Assembly (NCBI GenBank): GCA_016712315.1 | Contig: JADJRG010000029.1 | Span: forward strand, 806,001 to 870,000 | Direction of reading: 5' to 3' | Origin: Nannocystis sp. | GTDB taxonomy: Bacteria; Myxococcota_A; Polyangia; Nannocystales; Nannocystaceae | DNA length: 64,000 bases | Shown here: one piece after another, positions 57,336-64,000 of the stretch | Position numbering within the stretch: position 1 is the first letter of the stretch | Layout: every line of letters begins with the position of its first letter | The notes under the pieces: generated by a model | The model's database searches: none | Seen by the model: only the letters and a program-made list of their open reading frames with translations | What the model was told of the DNA's origin: nothing | Position numbers and translations under genes: made by a program

Positions 57336-59147
57336 ATGTCCAAGCTCAACGATCTGCACGACGCCGCGCGCCCCTTCGTCACCCGCTCCCTCCGCGGCGG
57401 CCGCCTCCGCCGCTACCTCGCGCTCGGCGCCCTCCTCGGCGCGCTCACCCCGCTCGTCGGCACCTGGCTGACCTTTGGGTCAGGTGGTTTTGAGCGCGGG
57501 ATCCGGACCAGCCTCGACCTCGAGAGCTCACGCTGGCAGCGCCAGCAGGACGAGTTCATCCTCGAGGCTGACACCCCCGAGCAGGTCGCGCGGATCAACG
57601 ACGAGCTCCGCCGCGCCCGCCCGACCGTCGACACCTCCTACTACGACAGCTACACCGAGGGCCCCGCGTTCGTGCAGGAGGCAGCGGACACCCTGCGTCG
57701 GGCCGTCGCCGCCGAGCCGACCCGCGAGCACCAAGGGCTCCAACGCGCCGCCGCCGAGCTGCTCGCCGCTCGTGGCCTCGCCGCGCCGCCCACCGACCAC
57801 ACCAGCTGGGGATGGTTCAACTGGTACGACGAAGCCCATGTCCGCCGAGTCCAGGCGATCGTCGACGCCGGCCTGGTCCCTCGCGTCGAGGTCTACCGCT
57901 CGCCCCTCGGCCCCGTCGACGCCGTGCGGATGATCGGCGGCATCGCGGGCGCCCTCATCGCCGCCCTCATGCTCATCCTCGCGCCCCTGCTCGCCGGCGT
58001 CCAGATCGCCCAAGAGGTCCACGAGAACACCCTCCAGCCGCTCACCGGCACCGCCCTCCGCGGCCGCGAGCTCGTCCTCGGCCTCACCGCCGGCCCCTTC
58101 GCCGTCATCGCCCTCTTCCTCGCTCCGCAGGCGTTGATCTTCCTCGCGACGGCCCTCGCTGCCGGCCACCTCCTGCCCGCCCTCGGCGCCCTCATCATCG
58201 CCAGCATCGGCGCCTTCTTCCTCGCCATGCTCACGCAGCTCCTCGGCTGCGTGCTCGGGGCCACCCGCGCCCCGGGCGTCGTCGGCGTCGCCATGCTCAG
58301 CGGCCTCAGCATGCTCGCGATGATCGGCGCCGCCTTCGGCCTGGCCCCCTCGCACCACGTCGTCGGCGTCTTCGGTCTGCTCCCGCAAGCCGCCACCGCC
58401 CACCTCCTGCGCACAACCTTCGTCCCCCACCAGATCTTCACCGATCCTACGCTCGCCAGCCGCGCGGACATCGCCCTCGGCGTCGGCGCCGTCGGCATCG
58501 CGATCCTCGGCGTCCTGGGCATGCGCGCCCTCGAGCGCCGGATCTCCCGCACCAGCCTCACCGCCCTCACCCGCGGCGAGGCCCTGCTCGGCGCCGCCGT
58601 CGCCACCTTGCTCGTCCTGCTCGCCAACCCCGCCAGCGGCCACCTTTACTCGACCTCCACTTTTTATATCTCCAACCTCGCCGTGCTCTCGCTCCCCTTC
58701 GCCATCCTCTTGGCGATGCGTGTCCCCCTCCCCGAGGGCGCCGAACGTCGCGCGCTCCCTCTCGCCAGCCTGCTCGGCGAGCTCGCAGCCTTCGCCGCGC
58801 TCCACGGCCTGGCCACCCTCGCCGTCGTCCCGCGCCCGCTCGGCGCCTTCGCCCTCTCCCCGGTCGTCTACGGCTACCTCGGCTGGTACCTGTTGATGCT
58901 CGGCCTCATCACGATCCGCGCCACCGCCCTGCCGCTCGGCCTCGCCGGCCGGCTCTGGCTCGGCTTCAGCGCTTGCTTCGCCCTCGTCGCCTTCCCCCAC
59001 CTCGCCGCCTGGTCGAGCCCCTGGGGCGAGCGCGGCCTCGCCGACATCTTTGGGATGACCATGGCCAGCCCCGTGCTCGGTGTCCTCCAAGCGGCCCTCA
59101 TGCTCGCGATCCCCTGGCTGCTGATCCGCCGCCTCCGCCGCGCCTGA
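57336..59147 (+). CDS. ABC transporter permease
   Basis: A 603-residue membrane protein and partner of the ATPase above. The N-terminal helix (RRYLALGALLGALTPLVGTWL) is followed by an extracytoplasmic domain (about 45-180, acidic and Arg-rich, with TSYYDSYTEG), and then roughly ten more membrane helices in two groups, for example GIAGALIAALMLILAPLLAG and LGVLQAALMLAIPWLLI. Long first loop plus many helices resembles ABC-2 type exporters. It begins 2 bases after the ATPase stop, so translation is coupled. Export of a lipid, antibiotic or polymer is possible; nothing in the neighbourhood names it. Confidence 0.9.
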   Translation: MSKLNDLHDAARPFVTRSLRGGRLRRYLALGALLGALTPLVGTWLTFGSGGFERGIRTSLDLESSRWQRQQDEFILEADTPEQVARINDELRRARPTVDTSYYDSYTEGPAFVQEAADTLRRAVAAEPTREHQGLQRAAAELLAARGLAAPPTDHTSWGWFNWYDEAHVRRVQAIVDAGLVPRVEVYRSPLGPVDAVRMIGGIAGALIAALMLILAPLLAGVQIAQEVHENTLQPLTGTALRGRELVLGLTAGPFAVIALFLAPQALIFLATALAAGHLLPALGALIIASIGAFFLAMLTQLLGCVLGATRAPGVVGVAMLSGLSMLAMIGAAFGLAPSHHVVGVFGLLPQAATAHLLRTTFVPHQIFTDPTLASRADIALGVGAVGIAILGVLGMRALERRISRTSLTALTRGEALLGAAVATLLVLLANPASGHLYSTSTFYISNLAVLSLPFAILLAMRVPLPEGAERRALPLASLLGELAAFAALHGLATLAVVPRPLGAFALSPVVYGYLGWYLLMLGLITIRATALPLGLAGRLWLGFSACFALVAFPHLAAWSSPWGERGLADIFGMTMASPVLGVLQAALMLAIPWLLIRRLRRA

Positions 59148-59172
59148 TCGCCGTCGACCCAGAGAACAAAAA

Positions 59173-59209
59173 GAGCGGCGCCCGGCGGATAAGGCCCAGG
59201 GCGCCGCTC
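59173..59209 (-). terminator. Rho-independent terminator after the Cys-rich lipoprotein gene
   Basis: GAGCGGCGCCC (59173-59183) and GGGCGCCGCTC (59199-59209) form a perfect 11-bp stem, loop of 15. On the minus strand it is followed by TTTTTG. It may also slow transcripts from the permease gene on the other strand, but no T-run follows there. Confidence 0.85.
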
Positions 59210-59243
59210 GCTCCCCTCGGGAGGGGATCGAAGCTCTCGTCGC

Positions 59244-60116
59244 TTAGAACGACACGCAGGAGATCATCCCGCCGTCGAAGCTGTTCGCCACGTCGGCGCA
59301 GGCGGCATCCGCCGAGCAGCCGCAGGAGCCGCTCATGCACAGGTCGCCGGCCTTACCCGACACGCAGTCCGCATCAGCCCCGCAGCCGCACAGCCCCGCG
59401 TTGCAGGTCGAGGCTTGCGCCAACCCGAGCGTCGCGCAGTGATCATCCGTCGCGCAGCCGCAGATCCCCGTGTTCGTGTCACACACCGGGTAGGCCCCCG
59501 ACGTGCAGTCCGTGTCAGCCTTGCAAGGCACCGAGCACGCGCCGTTAGCGCCGCACTCCGCCGCGCTCTTGGCGCAGACAGTCACCATCGCCCCGTCGAT
59601 ATCCTCGACCTCGAGATCATCGAAGCCGAAGGCGTCACACATCACGAAGTCACTCGGCGGCAAGGCACAGCGCCCCTCGCCGTCGTACTTGATGCAGACC
59701 ATCGCCATCGCATCACACTCGCCGCCGCCCGCCGTGCAAGGCGTCATCCAGCCGCTGAAGAGCGCGACGCACTCGAAGTCGTCGGCGCAGGTGTCACCGC
59801 CGCCGTCGCCCGTGCAGAAGCTGTCCTTGCAGGTGAGGCCGATGTCGCTGCCGCCGACCAGGCAATCCGCGTCAGCGCTGCACTGGTGCGCGCAGAAGGC
59901 TCCATCCAGGCCCCCGGTCGTCGTCCCGGTCTCGCTGGGGTCCGTATCCGTGCCCGCGGTGTCCGTGCCGGTGCCCGCGGTCGTACTCGCGGTCATCGTG
60001 CTAGCGGTCGTCGATGTCTCGGTCTCGCCGCTGTCATCACCGGAGCAGGCGCCGAGCGCCAGGGAAGCGGTGAAAAGGAAGGAAGAAGTGAAAGAGATGC
60101 GCTGAAGGCAATTCAT
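59244..60116 (-). CDS. Cys-rich lipoprotein with Thr/Ser linker
   Basis: A 290-residue lipoprotein. Signal sequence ISFTSSFLFTASLALGAC ends in a lipobox, then SGDD and a Thr/Ser/Ala/Gly linker of about 45 residues (TASTMTASTTAGTGTDTAG). The Cys-rich body has about 26 Cys in repeated C-x-x-D-x-x-C patterns, for example CKADTDCTSGAYPVC and CGCGADADCVSGKAGDLC. Disulfide-linked extracellular module likely. Start ATG 60116 (MNCLQRISF); the frame upstream is not protein-like. A strong terminator follows. It uses the same anchor-linker plan as the lipoproteins at 4451, 16415, 38879, 42967 and 45366. Confidence 0.85.
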   Translation of the reverse strand: MNCLQRISFTSSFLFTASLALGACSGDDSGETETSTTASTMTASTTAGTGTDTAGTDTDPSETGTTTGGLDGAFCAHQCSADADCLVGGSDIGLTCKDSFCTGDGGGDTCADDFECVALFSGWMTPCTAGGGECDAMAMVCIKYDGEGRCALPPSDFVMCDAFGFDDLEVEDIDGAMVTVCAKSAAECGANGACSVPCKADTDCTSGAYPVCDTNTGICGCATDDHCATLGLAQASTCNAGLCGCGADADCVSGKAGDLCMSGSCGCSADAACADVANSFDGGMISCVSF

Positions 60117-60188
60117 CGGCGCGGAGACTACCCGAAACTCCGGCTTAGCACCTAAAAAATGTTCGGAATCGAGCGCGCGCCGCGCCAC

Positions 60189-61265
60189 CTAGAGCAGCCC
60201 GAGGTCGAGCGTCAACGGCGACGCCGGCGGCTCGGGGGCGCGCTCCATCATCGCGGCCGCAGGCAGCTGCGGCGCCTCGGCGAGCTCGCCACCAGCCCGT
60301 ACCAGGGCGGCCCGTAGCCGCGGCTCGGGCCGCTCGGCCAGCAACTCTGCGATCCGCCGGCTCCGGCGACGCGCCCCATGGAGCGCTCGTTCGACGAACG
60401 CCTGCGTCACGCGGTCGTCTGGATCCGCGGCGGCATAGTCCAGCAGATCCTTCACGGTCGCCGCCGGCCGCTCCTGCGCCGCGAGGATCGCCGCCAAGCG
60501 GATCGCCGGCACCGGATCCTTCACATACCCGTCGATCGCCAGATCGGGCGCACCCCGCAGCAACACCCCGAGCGCGGCCGCACGGACCACCGCCGGCAGC
60601 TCGGACGCCACGATCTCCCGCAGCCGCTCGCTCCGCGCCTCTGGCCCCTCGTCCCGCAGTAAACGCACGGCCAGCGCGTAGTCGCCGATCGGCCGAAACA
60701 CCAGATCCTCGCCATGCTCGACCACCACGCTGCGATCCCCGATCGCCGCGTCCACCAGCCCCGGATCGAGCGCCACCGACGCGGCCTGCCCCGCCTCTGT
60801 GGTCGCCAACCAGATCCATACATGGGCGCGCAGGGTCGGGTTCGGGGCCCGCAGCAGCCCCTCGATCTGCCGCGCATTCACCCTCGCCAGCGCCCGAGTG
60901 AGCCGCCGCAGCCACCCCTCATCGCCGCGGTCAACCCAAGGCCGCCCCGCCAGCTCGCTGAGCAGCCCGCGCGCCGCCCCGGGAGATCCGCCCAGCGCCA
61001 CCTCGACCGTCGGCCCTGGCAGCGCCGAGCCTGGGTCATGGCGCGCAGCCGGCTCGACCGCCTCCCCGTTCACTTCAAAGAACGCCGCCATCTCCCACCA
61101 ATAGATCTCTCGCAGATCCGCGCGCGCCGCCGCATGTGCCGCGGCGGCCGCGCCCCCGTGACGCGCCCGCTCCTGCGCCGTGGCGGCCTCATCCGCCCGC
61201 GGCGCCGCGCTCGTCTCCGCCGAGTTGATCGCCGCCGCGAGCCACAGAACACGACACCACAACAT
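60189..61265 (-). CDS. Exported HEAT-like helical repeat protein, unknown
   Basis: A 358-residue protein. An N-terminal hydrophobic stretch (MLWCRVLWLAAAINSAETSA) may be a signal peptide. The rest is helical, with Leu/Ala/Arg patterns at about 30-40-residue spacing (for example LLSELAGRPWVDRGDEGWLR; VVRAAALGVLLRGAPDLAIDG; AIRLAAILAAQERPAATVKD) suggesting HEAT/armadillo-like repeats. No catalytic motif. ATG 61265 is taken; a GTG codon at 61268 is also in frame. It follows the yqeY gene by 60 bases on the same strand. Confidence 0.7.
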   Translation of the reverse strand: MLWCRVLWLAAAINSAETSAAPRADEAATAQERARHGGAAAAAHAAARADLREIYWWEMAAFFEVNGEAVEPAARHDPGSALPGPTVEVALGGSPGAARGLLSELAGRPWVDRGDEGWLRRLTRALARVNARQIEGLLRAPNPTLRAHVWIWLATTEAGQAASVALDPGLVDAAIGDRSVVVEHGEDLVFRPIGDYALAVRLLRDEGPEARSERLREIVASELPAVVRAAALGVLLRGAPDLAIDGYVKDPVPAIRLAAILAAQERPAATVKDLLDYAAADPDDRVTQAFVERALHGARRRSRRIAELLAERPEPRLRAALVRAGGELAEAPQLPAAAMMERAPEPPASPLTLDLGLL

Positions 61266-61325
61266 CACAGCAACCTACGCCCGGCGGCCCCACCGCGCAA
61301 AAAAAGTCGCTCCGTGAGGCGCACG

Positions 61326-61784
61326 TCAGCCGCCCAAGATCGCCTCCGCCGCCTTCTTCGCGATCGCCGGGTCCACCACCTCGCGGTGCGTCTTCATCAG
61401 CAAGCCGACCAACTTGCCGGCCTGCTTCGGGTCCGTGATCGTGTGCTCCGTCGCCAAAGCCCGCAGCAGCGCCGCAGTCGCCGCCTCGTCCAGCCGCTTC
61501 GGCAAGAACTGCTCGCAGAACGCCAGCTCGAAGCGCGCCTCCGCCAGCAGCGTCGCCCCCTGCTCCCCCACCTCTTCGTACGCGCGGATCGCCTTCTGCA
61601 CCTCTTTCGCGTACGCCTGCACCGTATCGGCCCACAGCTTATCGTCCTCTTGAACCCCGCCGCCGGACTTCAGGGCGACCAAGACCTTGTTCTTGATCAT
61701 CCCGATTACATTGCGTGTCGGCTCATCGCGCTCGACGCGGGCCTTGCGGAGGAGCGCTTCGATCTGGTCACGGACGCTGGTCAT
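61326..61784 (-). CDS. GatB/YqeY domain protein
   Basis: A 152-residue protein of the YqeY family, related to the tail domain of GatB (amidotransferase subunit B). Landmarks: an N-terminal helix RDQIEALLRKARVERDEPTR, RNVIGMIKNKVLVALK, ELAFCEQFLPKRLDEAATAA and the C-terminal GKLVGLLMKTHREVVDPAI. It lacks the catalytic GatB body; its function is unclear, perhaps tRNA-binding. Start ATG 61784. It is 16 bases after the crotonase gene on the same strand. Confidence 0.94.
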   Translation of the reverse strand: MTSVRDQIEALLRKARVERDEPTRNVIGMIKNKVLVALKSGGGVQEDDKLWADTVQAYAKEVQKAIRAYEEVGEQGATLLAEARFELAFCEQFLPKRLDEAATAALLRALATEHTITDPKQAGKLVGLLMKTHREVVDPAIAKKAAEAILGG

Positions 61785-61800
61785 GCGGCCGGATGGTAGC

Positions 61801-62559
61801 TCAGGTCTCGCGGCCGAGGGCCCGTCGATGCGCCGCCTCGAGATCCGCCTCCGCGTACGCCGCCACCCGCGCCTCGTGATGCGCCACCAACGCCGCCGGC
61901 GGCAGCTCTGCCCCCTGATCCAACAGCCGCAGCAGCGCCCTGTGCGCCCGCAGCGATCGTGGCGCCCCAGCCGAGAGCGCCCGCGCCGTCGCCATCGCCG
62001 CCGCTAGCAGCGCGTCACGCTCGACGATCCTCTCGATCGCGCCCGTCGCCAGCGCCTCCTCTGCCGAGATCGTCTCACCCAGCAGGATCAACCGGCGGCA
62101 CAGGCTCGCCCCCAACGCCGCCCGCAGCCGCACCAGCCCGGCCGCGTGATACACCACCCCCAGCTTCGCAGCCGGCACCATCAAGCTCATGGTCGGCGCC
62201 GCGATCCGTAGGTCGCAGGACAAGACCAGCTCCACCGCCGCCCCGATCGCCGGGCCGTTGATCGCCGCGATGAAGGTCGCGTCCGCGCGAGCGATCGCGC
62301 CCGTCACCGCGATCAGCGGCGAATCAGGCAGCGCCCCCGGATCTTCCGCCGCCAGCCGCGGCAGCGCTCGCAGGTCGAACCCCGCCGAAAAGACCCCCTC
62401 GCCCGCGCCAGTGAGGATCACCACCTCTCCGCGCAGCGCCGAGCAGCGCGACACCATCCACCCGAGCGTCAGCGGATCCAGCACATTGCGCCGCTGCGGG
62501 TGATCCAGCGTCCACAGCAGCACCCCTGGCGCCGCCGACTCCTCCCGAACGATGCTCAC
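61801..62559 (-). CDS. Crotonase (enoyl-CoA hydratase/isomerase) family protein
   Basis: A 252-residue crotonase-fold protein. The CoA-binding and oxyanion-hole regions are present (VFSAGFDLRALPR; NGPAIGAAVELVLSCDLRIAA). In alignment with rat enoyl-CoA hydratase, the two catalytic Glu (E144, E164) appear to be Ala and Arg here (VPAAKLGVVYHAAGLVRLRA; SLCRRLILLGETIS). So the reaction is probably not simple hydration; other crotonases catalyse decarboxylation, dehalogenation or isomerisation. Start GTG 62559 overlaps the TGA of the lipoprotein gene (GTGA). Confidence 0.87.
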   Translation of the reverse strand: MSIVREESAAPGVLLWTLDHPQRRNVLDPLTLGWMVSRCSALRGEVVILTGAGEGVFSAGFDLRALPRLAAEDPGALPDSPLIAVTGAIARADATFIAAINGPAIGAAVELVLSCDLRIAAPTMSLMVPAAKLGVVYHAAGLVRLRAALGASLCRRLILLGETISAEEALATGAIERIVERDALLAAAMATARALSAGAPRSLRAHRALLRLLDQGAELPPAALVAHHEARVAAYAEADLEAAHRRALGRET

Positions 62560-62996
62560 CGGGGCGCGCCCTCAGCCGGTCCCGCGGGCGCGGGAGCCGT
62601 CTTCGGCGGGTGGCTCGGCGCTGACAGCACGAGCCCCTGATTCGGCAGCTGCGGCACCACCTCACCGCGCTCGACGCTGCGTCGGATCTCCTCGAGGTTG
62701 CGCGCCGCCGGCGAGTCGGGGTTCTGCATGATCTTCTTGCGCAGCGCGAACGCCCGGGCCCGCCGCCGCTCTGGCGTCAGCGTCGCCGGATCGGCCGCGA
62801 TCAGGTCCAACTCTTCTTGGGTCAACGGCGGCGCGGGCGTCGGCCTCGCTTCCGCCGCCGGGGCCGCCTCCGCCGCCGGGGCCGCCTTCACCTCAGCCAC
62901 CGGCGTCGGCGCAGGCGCGGCCTGGGCCGGCGCAGGCGGCGTTGAACAGCCCGTCAGGGCGACCACGAGGAGCATTGATCCGCAGCAGCAGCGCAT
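62556..62996 (-). CDS. Small proline-rich lipoprotein
   Basis: A 146-residue predicted lipoprotein. Signal sequence CCCGSMLLVVALTGC has a lipobox. A Pro/Ala/Glu repeat (APAAEAAPAAEA) follows, then a helical part TQEELDLIAADPATLTPERRRARAFALRKK, and a Pro/Gly tail. The helical part is a likely peptidoglycan- or protein-binding helix. Overlap with the crotonase start suggests a shared transcript. Role unknown. Confidence 0.65.
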   Translation of the reverse strand: MRCCCGSMLLVVALTGCSTPPAPAQAAPAPTPVAEVKAAPAAEAAPAAEARPTPAPPLTQEELDLIAADPATLTPERRRARAFALRKKIMQNPDSPAARNLEEIRRSVERGEVVPQLPNQGLVLSAPSHPPKTAPAPAGPAEGAPR

Positions 62997-63101
62997 GCGA
63001 GCGAGCCTACTTCATCGACCCATCAGGACCAAACTCGCCCGCCGCGCTCCGTCACCCGCACAGACCCTCCGCCTCCGGCGACCGCCGCCTCCGCGCGTCG
63101 C

Positions 63102-64000
63102 TCAGCCGCTGTGCAGACGCTGAACCATCGGCCATGTCCGTTTGGTCAGGCGCTGCAGCACCGGCACATCCACCCACCCGCGCCCGCGCCCGCCCTCATA
63201 AAACGCCTCACCGTGGCTCATCAGCGCGTGCAGCGCCAAATAAGGCAGGTGCATCTCGTGGCCGGTGTGGATGTTCCGCAGCTCGAAGGTCCCCCCGTCG
63301 AGCACCTCACCGCAGGCCGCGCACACCTCCTCGCCTGCGGGGTGTTCGCGCACCACCAAGTGCTGCGGGCACGGCTCGGCGCCGCCGAAGCCGCGCGCCG
63401 AGACGAAGCCGGCGATCCTCGCCCCGAGCGCCTGGTACGCCGGAGATCGCCCCAAGATCTCCCGCACCAGCCGCATCGCCACCCCGCCTTCGCTCACCCC
63501 CCCGTCCACAGCCAGCGCGCTGAAGCGGGCGTCTTTGTGCTCGACCAGCGCGTGCAGCCCCAGGTACGGGATCGACGTCGAAGCGCCCGAGTAACAATTA
63601 CGCACCGTAAACGACCCCAAACGCACCGGATCGCCGCACTCACCGCACGACACCACCCCTACCGCCATCTCCTCCGCGATCGCCAGGTGATCGGGGACCA
63701 GCGCCGTATGGGCCAGCAGCGCCGTCAGCAGCCGCCCGATCCGGTACTCCTCATAGTTCAGGACATCCTTCAGCGCGTCGACGTCGATCGCCCCGATCCC
63801 GCTCGTCGATCCCTCGTAAAAGCGCTCGCCGTGGCTCGCCAGCGCGTGCACCGCGATAAAGGGCAACTGGACCGCGCGTCCCTTGTCCAGGTTTCGCACG
63901 CTCACCTCGCCCAGCTCGCCCGTCGCGCCGCAGCGCCCGCAGCTCTCGGATCCGAGCGTAGGGCCCGCCTCCACCTCCAAATATCGAGGCGCCGGGATCC
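63102..64000 (-). CDS. Triple zinc-ribbon / HAL-SHG repeat protein, 5' end beyond window
   Basis: At least 298 residues are visible; the frame is open through the right edge and a TTG start at 63980 is only one possibility. The protein is three tandem copies of about 80-100 residues. Each has a zinc-ribbon-like CxxC (CGRC, CGEC, CAAC, each followed by G), a beta hairpin with VRN/LRN, an LP-F/Y-I/L-A/G-V/L-HAL segment (QLPFIAVHALASHGERFYEG, SIPYLGLHALVEHKDARFSA, HLPYLALHALMSHGEAFYEG) and a helical tail with LLTAL or LVREIL. Zinc binding is suggested by CxxC spacing, not shown. I know no named family with this pattern. Confidence 0.75.
   Translation of the reverse strand, partial: IPAPRYLEVEAGPTLGSESCGRCGATGELGEVSVRNLDKGRAVQLPFIAVHALASHGERFYEGSTSGIGAIDVDALKDVLNYEEYRIGRLLTALLAHTALVPDHLAIAEEMAVGVVSCGECGDPVRLGSFTVRNCYSGASTSIPYLGLHALVEHKDARFSALAVDGGVSEGGVAMRLVREILGRSPAYQALGARIAGFVSARGFGGAEPCPQHLVVREHPAGEEVCAACGEVLDGGTFELRNIHTGHEMHLPYLALHALMSHGEAFYEGGRGRGWVDVPVLQRLTKRTWPMVQRLHSG

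Noticed and set aside
57528..59090. Open frame of 520 codons on the minus strand inside the ABC permease gene
   Set aside because: Composition (Glu/Gly/Ala/Asp-rich without hydrophobic cores) is typical of an antisense shadow; the plus strand encodes a well-formed membrane protein.

Overview
The window is very GC-rich, densely coded DNA that looks like chromosome of a myxobacterium, most likely of the Nannocystaceae type. The reasons are: a metalloprotease ending in a MYXO-CTERM-like tag (Cys cluster, short hydrophobic helix, Arg run); many lipoproteins with a Cys lipobox followed by a long Thr/Ser/Gly/Asp linker and Cys-rich modules; a Ser/Thr kinase with a PEGA domain; and strong C/G bias at codon third positions. 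The assignment to a family is inference, because no rRNA, tRNA or other taxonomic marker is present. I found no insertion sequence, prophage, CRISPR array or RNA gene. About 50 protein genes fill the window and no gap without a gene exceeds about 245 bases.

Layout. 1-5.3 kb: a beta-ketoacyl synthase cut by the left edge, a double zinc-ribbon membrane protein and two lipoproteins. 5.4-8.1 kb: RecQ helicase and a histidine phosphatase. 8.1-12.8 kb (minus strand): an overlapping run of metalloprotease, HTTM-companion protein, HTTM membrane protein and ferredoxin-NADP reductase. 12.9-16.4 kb: PBP4-type carboxypeptidase, diacylglycerol-kinase-like protein and an exported proline-rich membrane protein. 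16.4-21.5 kb (minus): Cys-rich lipoprotein, winged-helix-like protein and a fused B12-dependent mutase (IcmF type). 21.6-25.5 kb: extensin-like peptidase-fold protein, PEGA-type Ser/Thr kinase, four-repeat S1 RNA-binding protein. 25.5-38.8 kb (minus): PrkA kinase, a lipoprotein, a nine-repeat carboxypeptidase-regulatory-like surface protein, RidA, a vWA lipoprotein, a VIT-vWA-TPR-DUF2135-like protein and an ABC exporter. 38.9-42.5 kb: a possible TULIP/BPI-like lipoprotein, a small lipoprotein and a ferritin-like diiron protein converging on a frameshifted free-methionine-(R)-sulfoxide reductase gene. 43-49.1 kb (minus): fibrinogen-like lipoprotein, small conserved protein, cupin, purple-acid-phosphatase-like lipoprotein, another lipoprotein, L,D-transpeptidase. 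49.2-54.9 kb: MoxR ATPase plus CoxE-like vWA protein, fatty acid hydroxylase, a DUF1801-like protein and a SulP anion transporter. 54.9-59.1 kb: trypsin-like lipoprotein divergent from a two-gene ABC transporter. 59.2-64 kb (minus): Cys-rich lipoprotein, HEAT-like protein, YqeY, a crotonase without the usual glutamates, a lipoprotein and a triple zinc-ribbon repeat protein cut by the right edge.

The genes are mostly housekeeping, envelope and surface functions rather than one pathway. Cell-wall enzymes (PBP4, extensin-like, L,D-transpeptidase) and chaperone/vWA or kinase regulators (MoxR/CoxE-like, PrkA, VIT-vWA) recur. The most notable items are the triple CxxC/HAL-SHG repeat protein at the right edge, the single-base lesion in the fRMsr gene beside a diiron oxidase-like gene, a perfect 14-bp inverted repeat in the leader of the SulP gene, and a switch-like pair of hairpins between the two vWA genes. 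No clear new defence or mobile system was seen.
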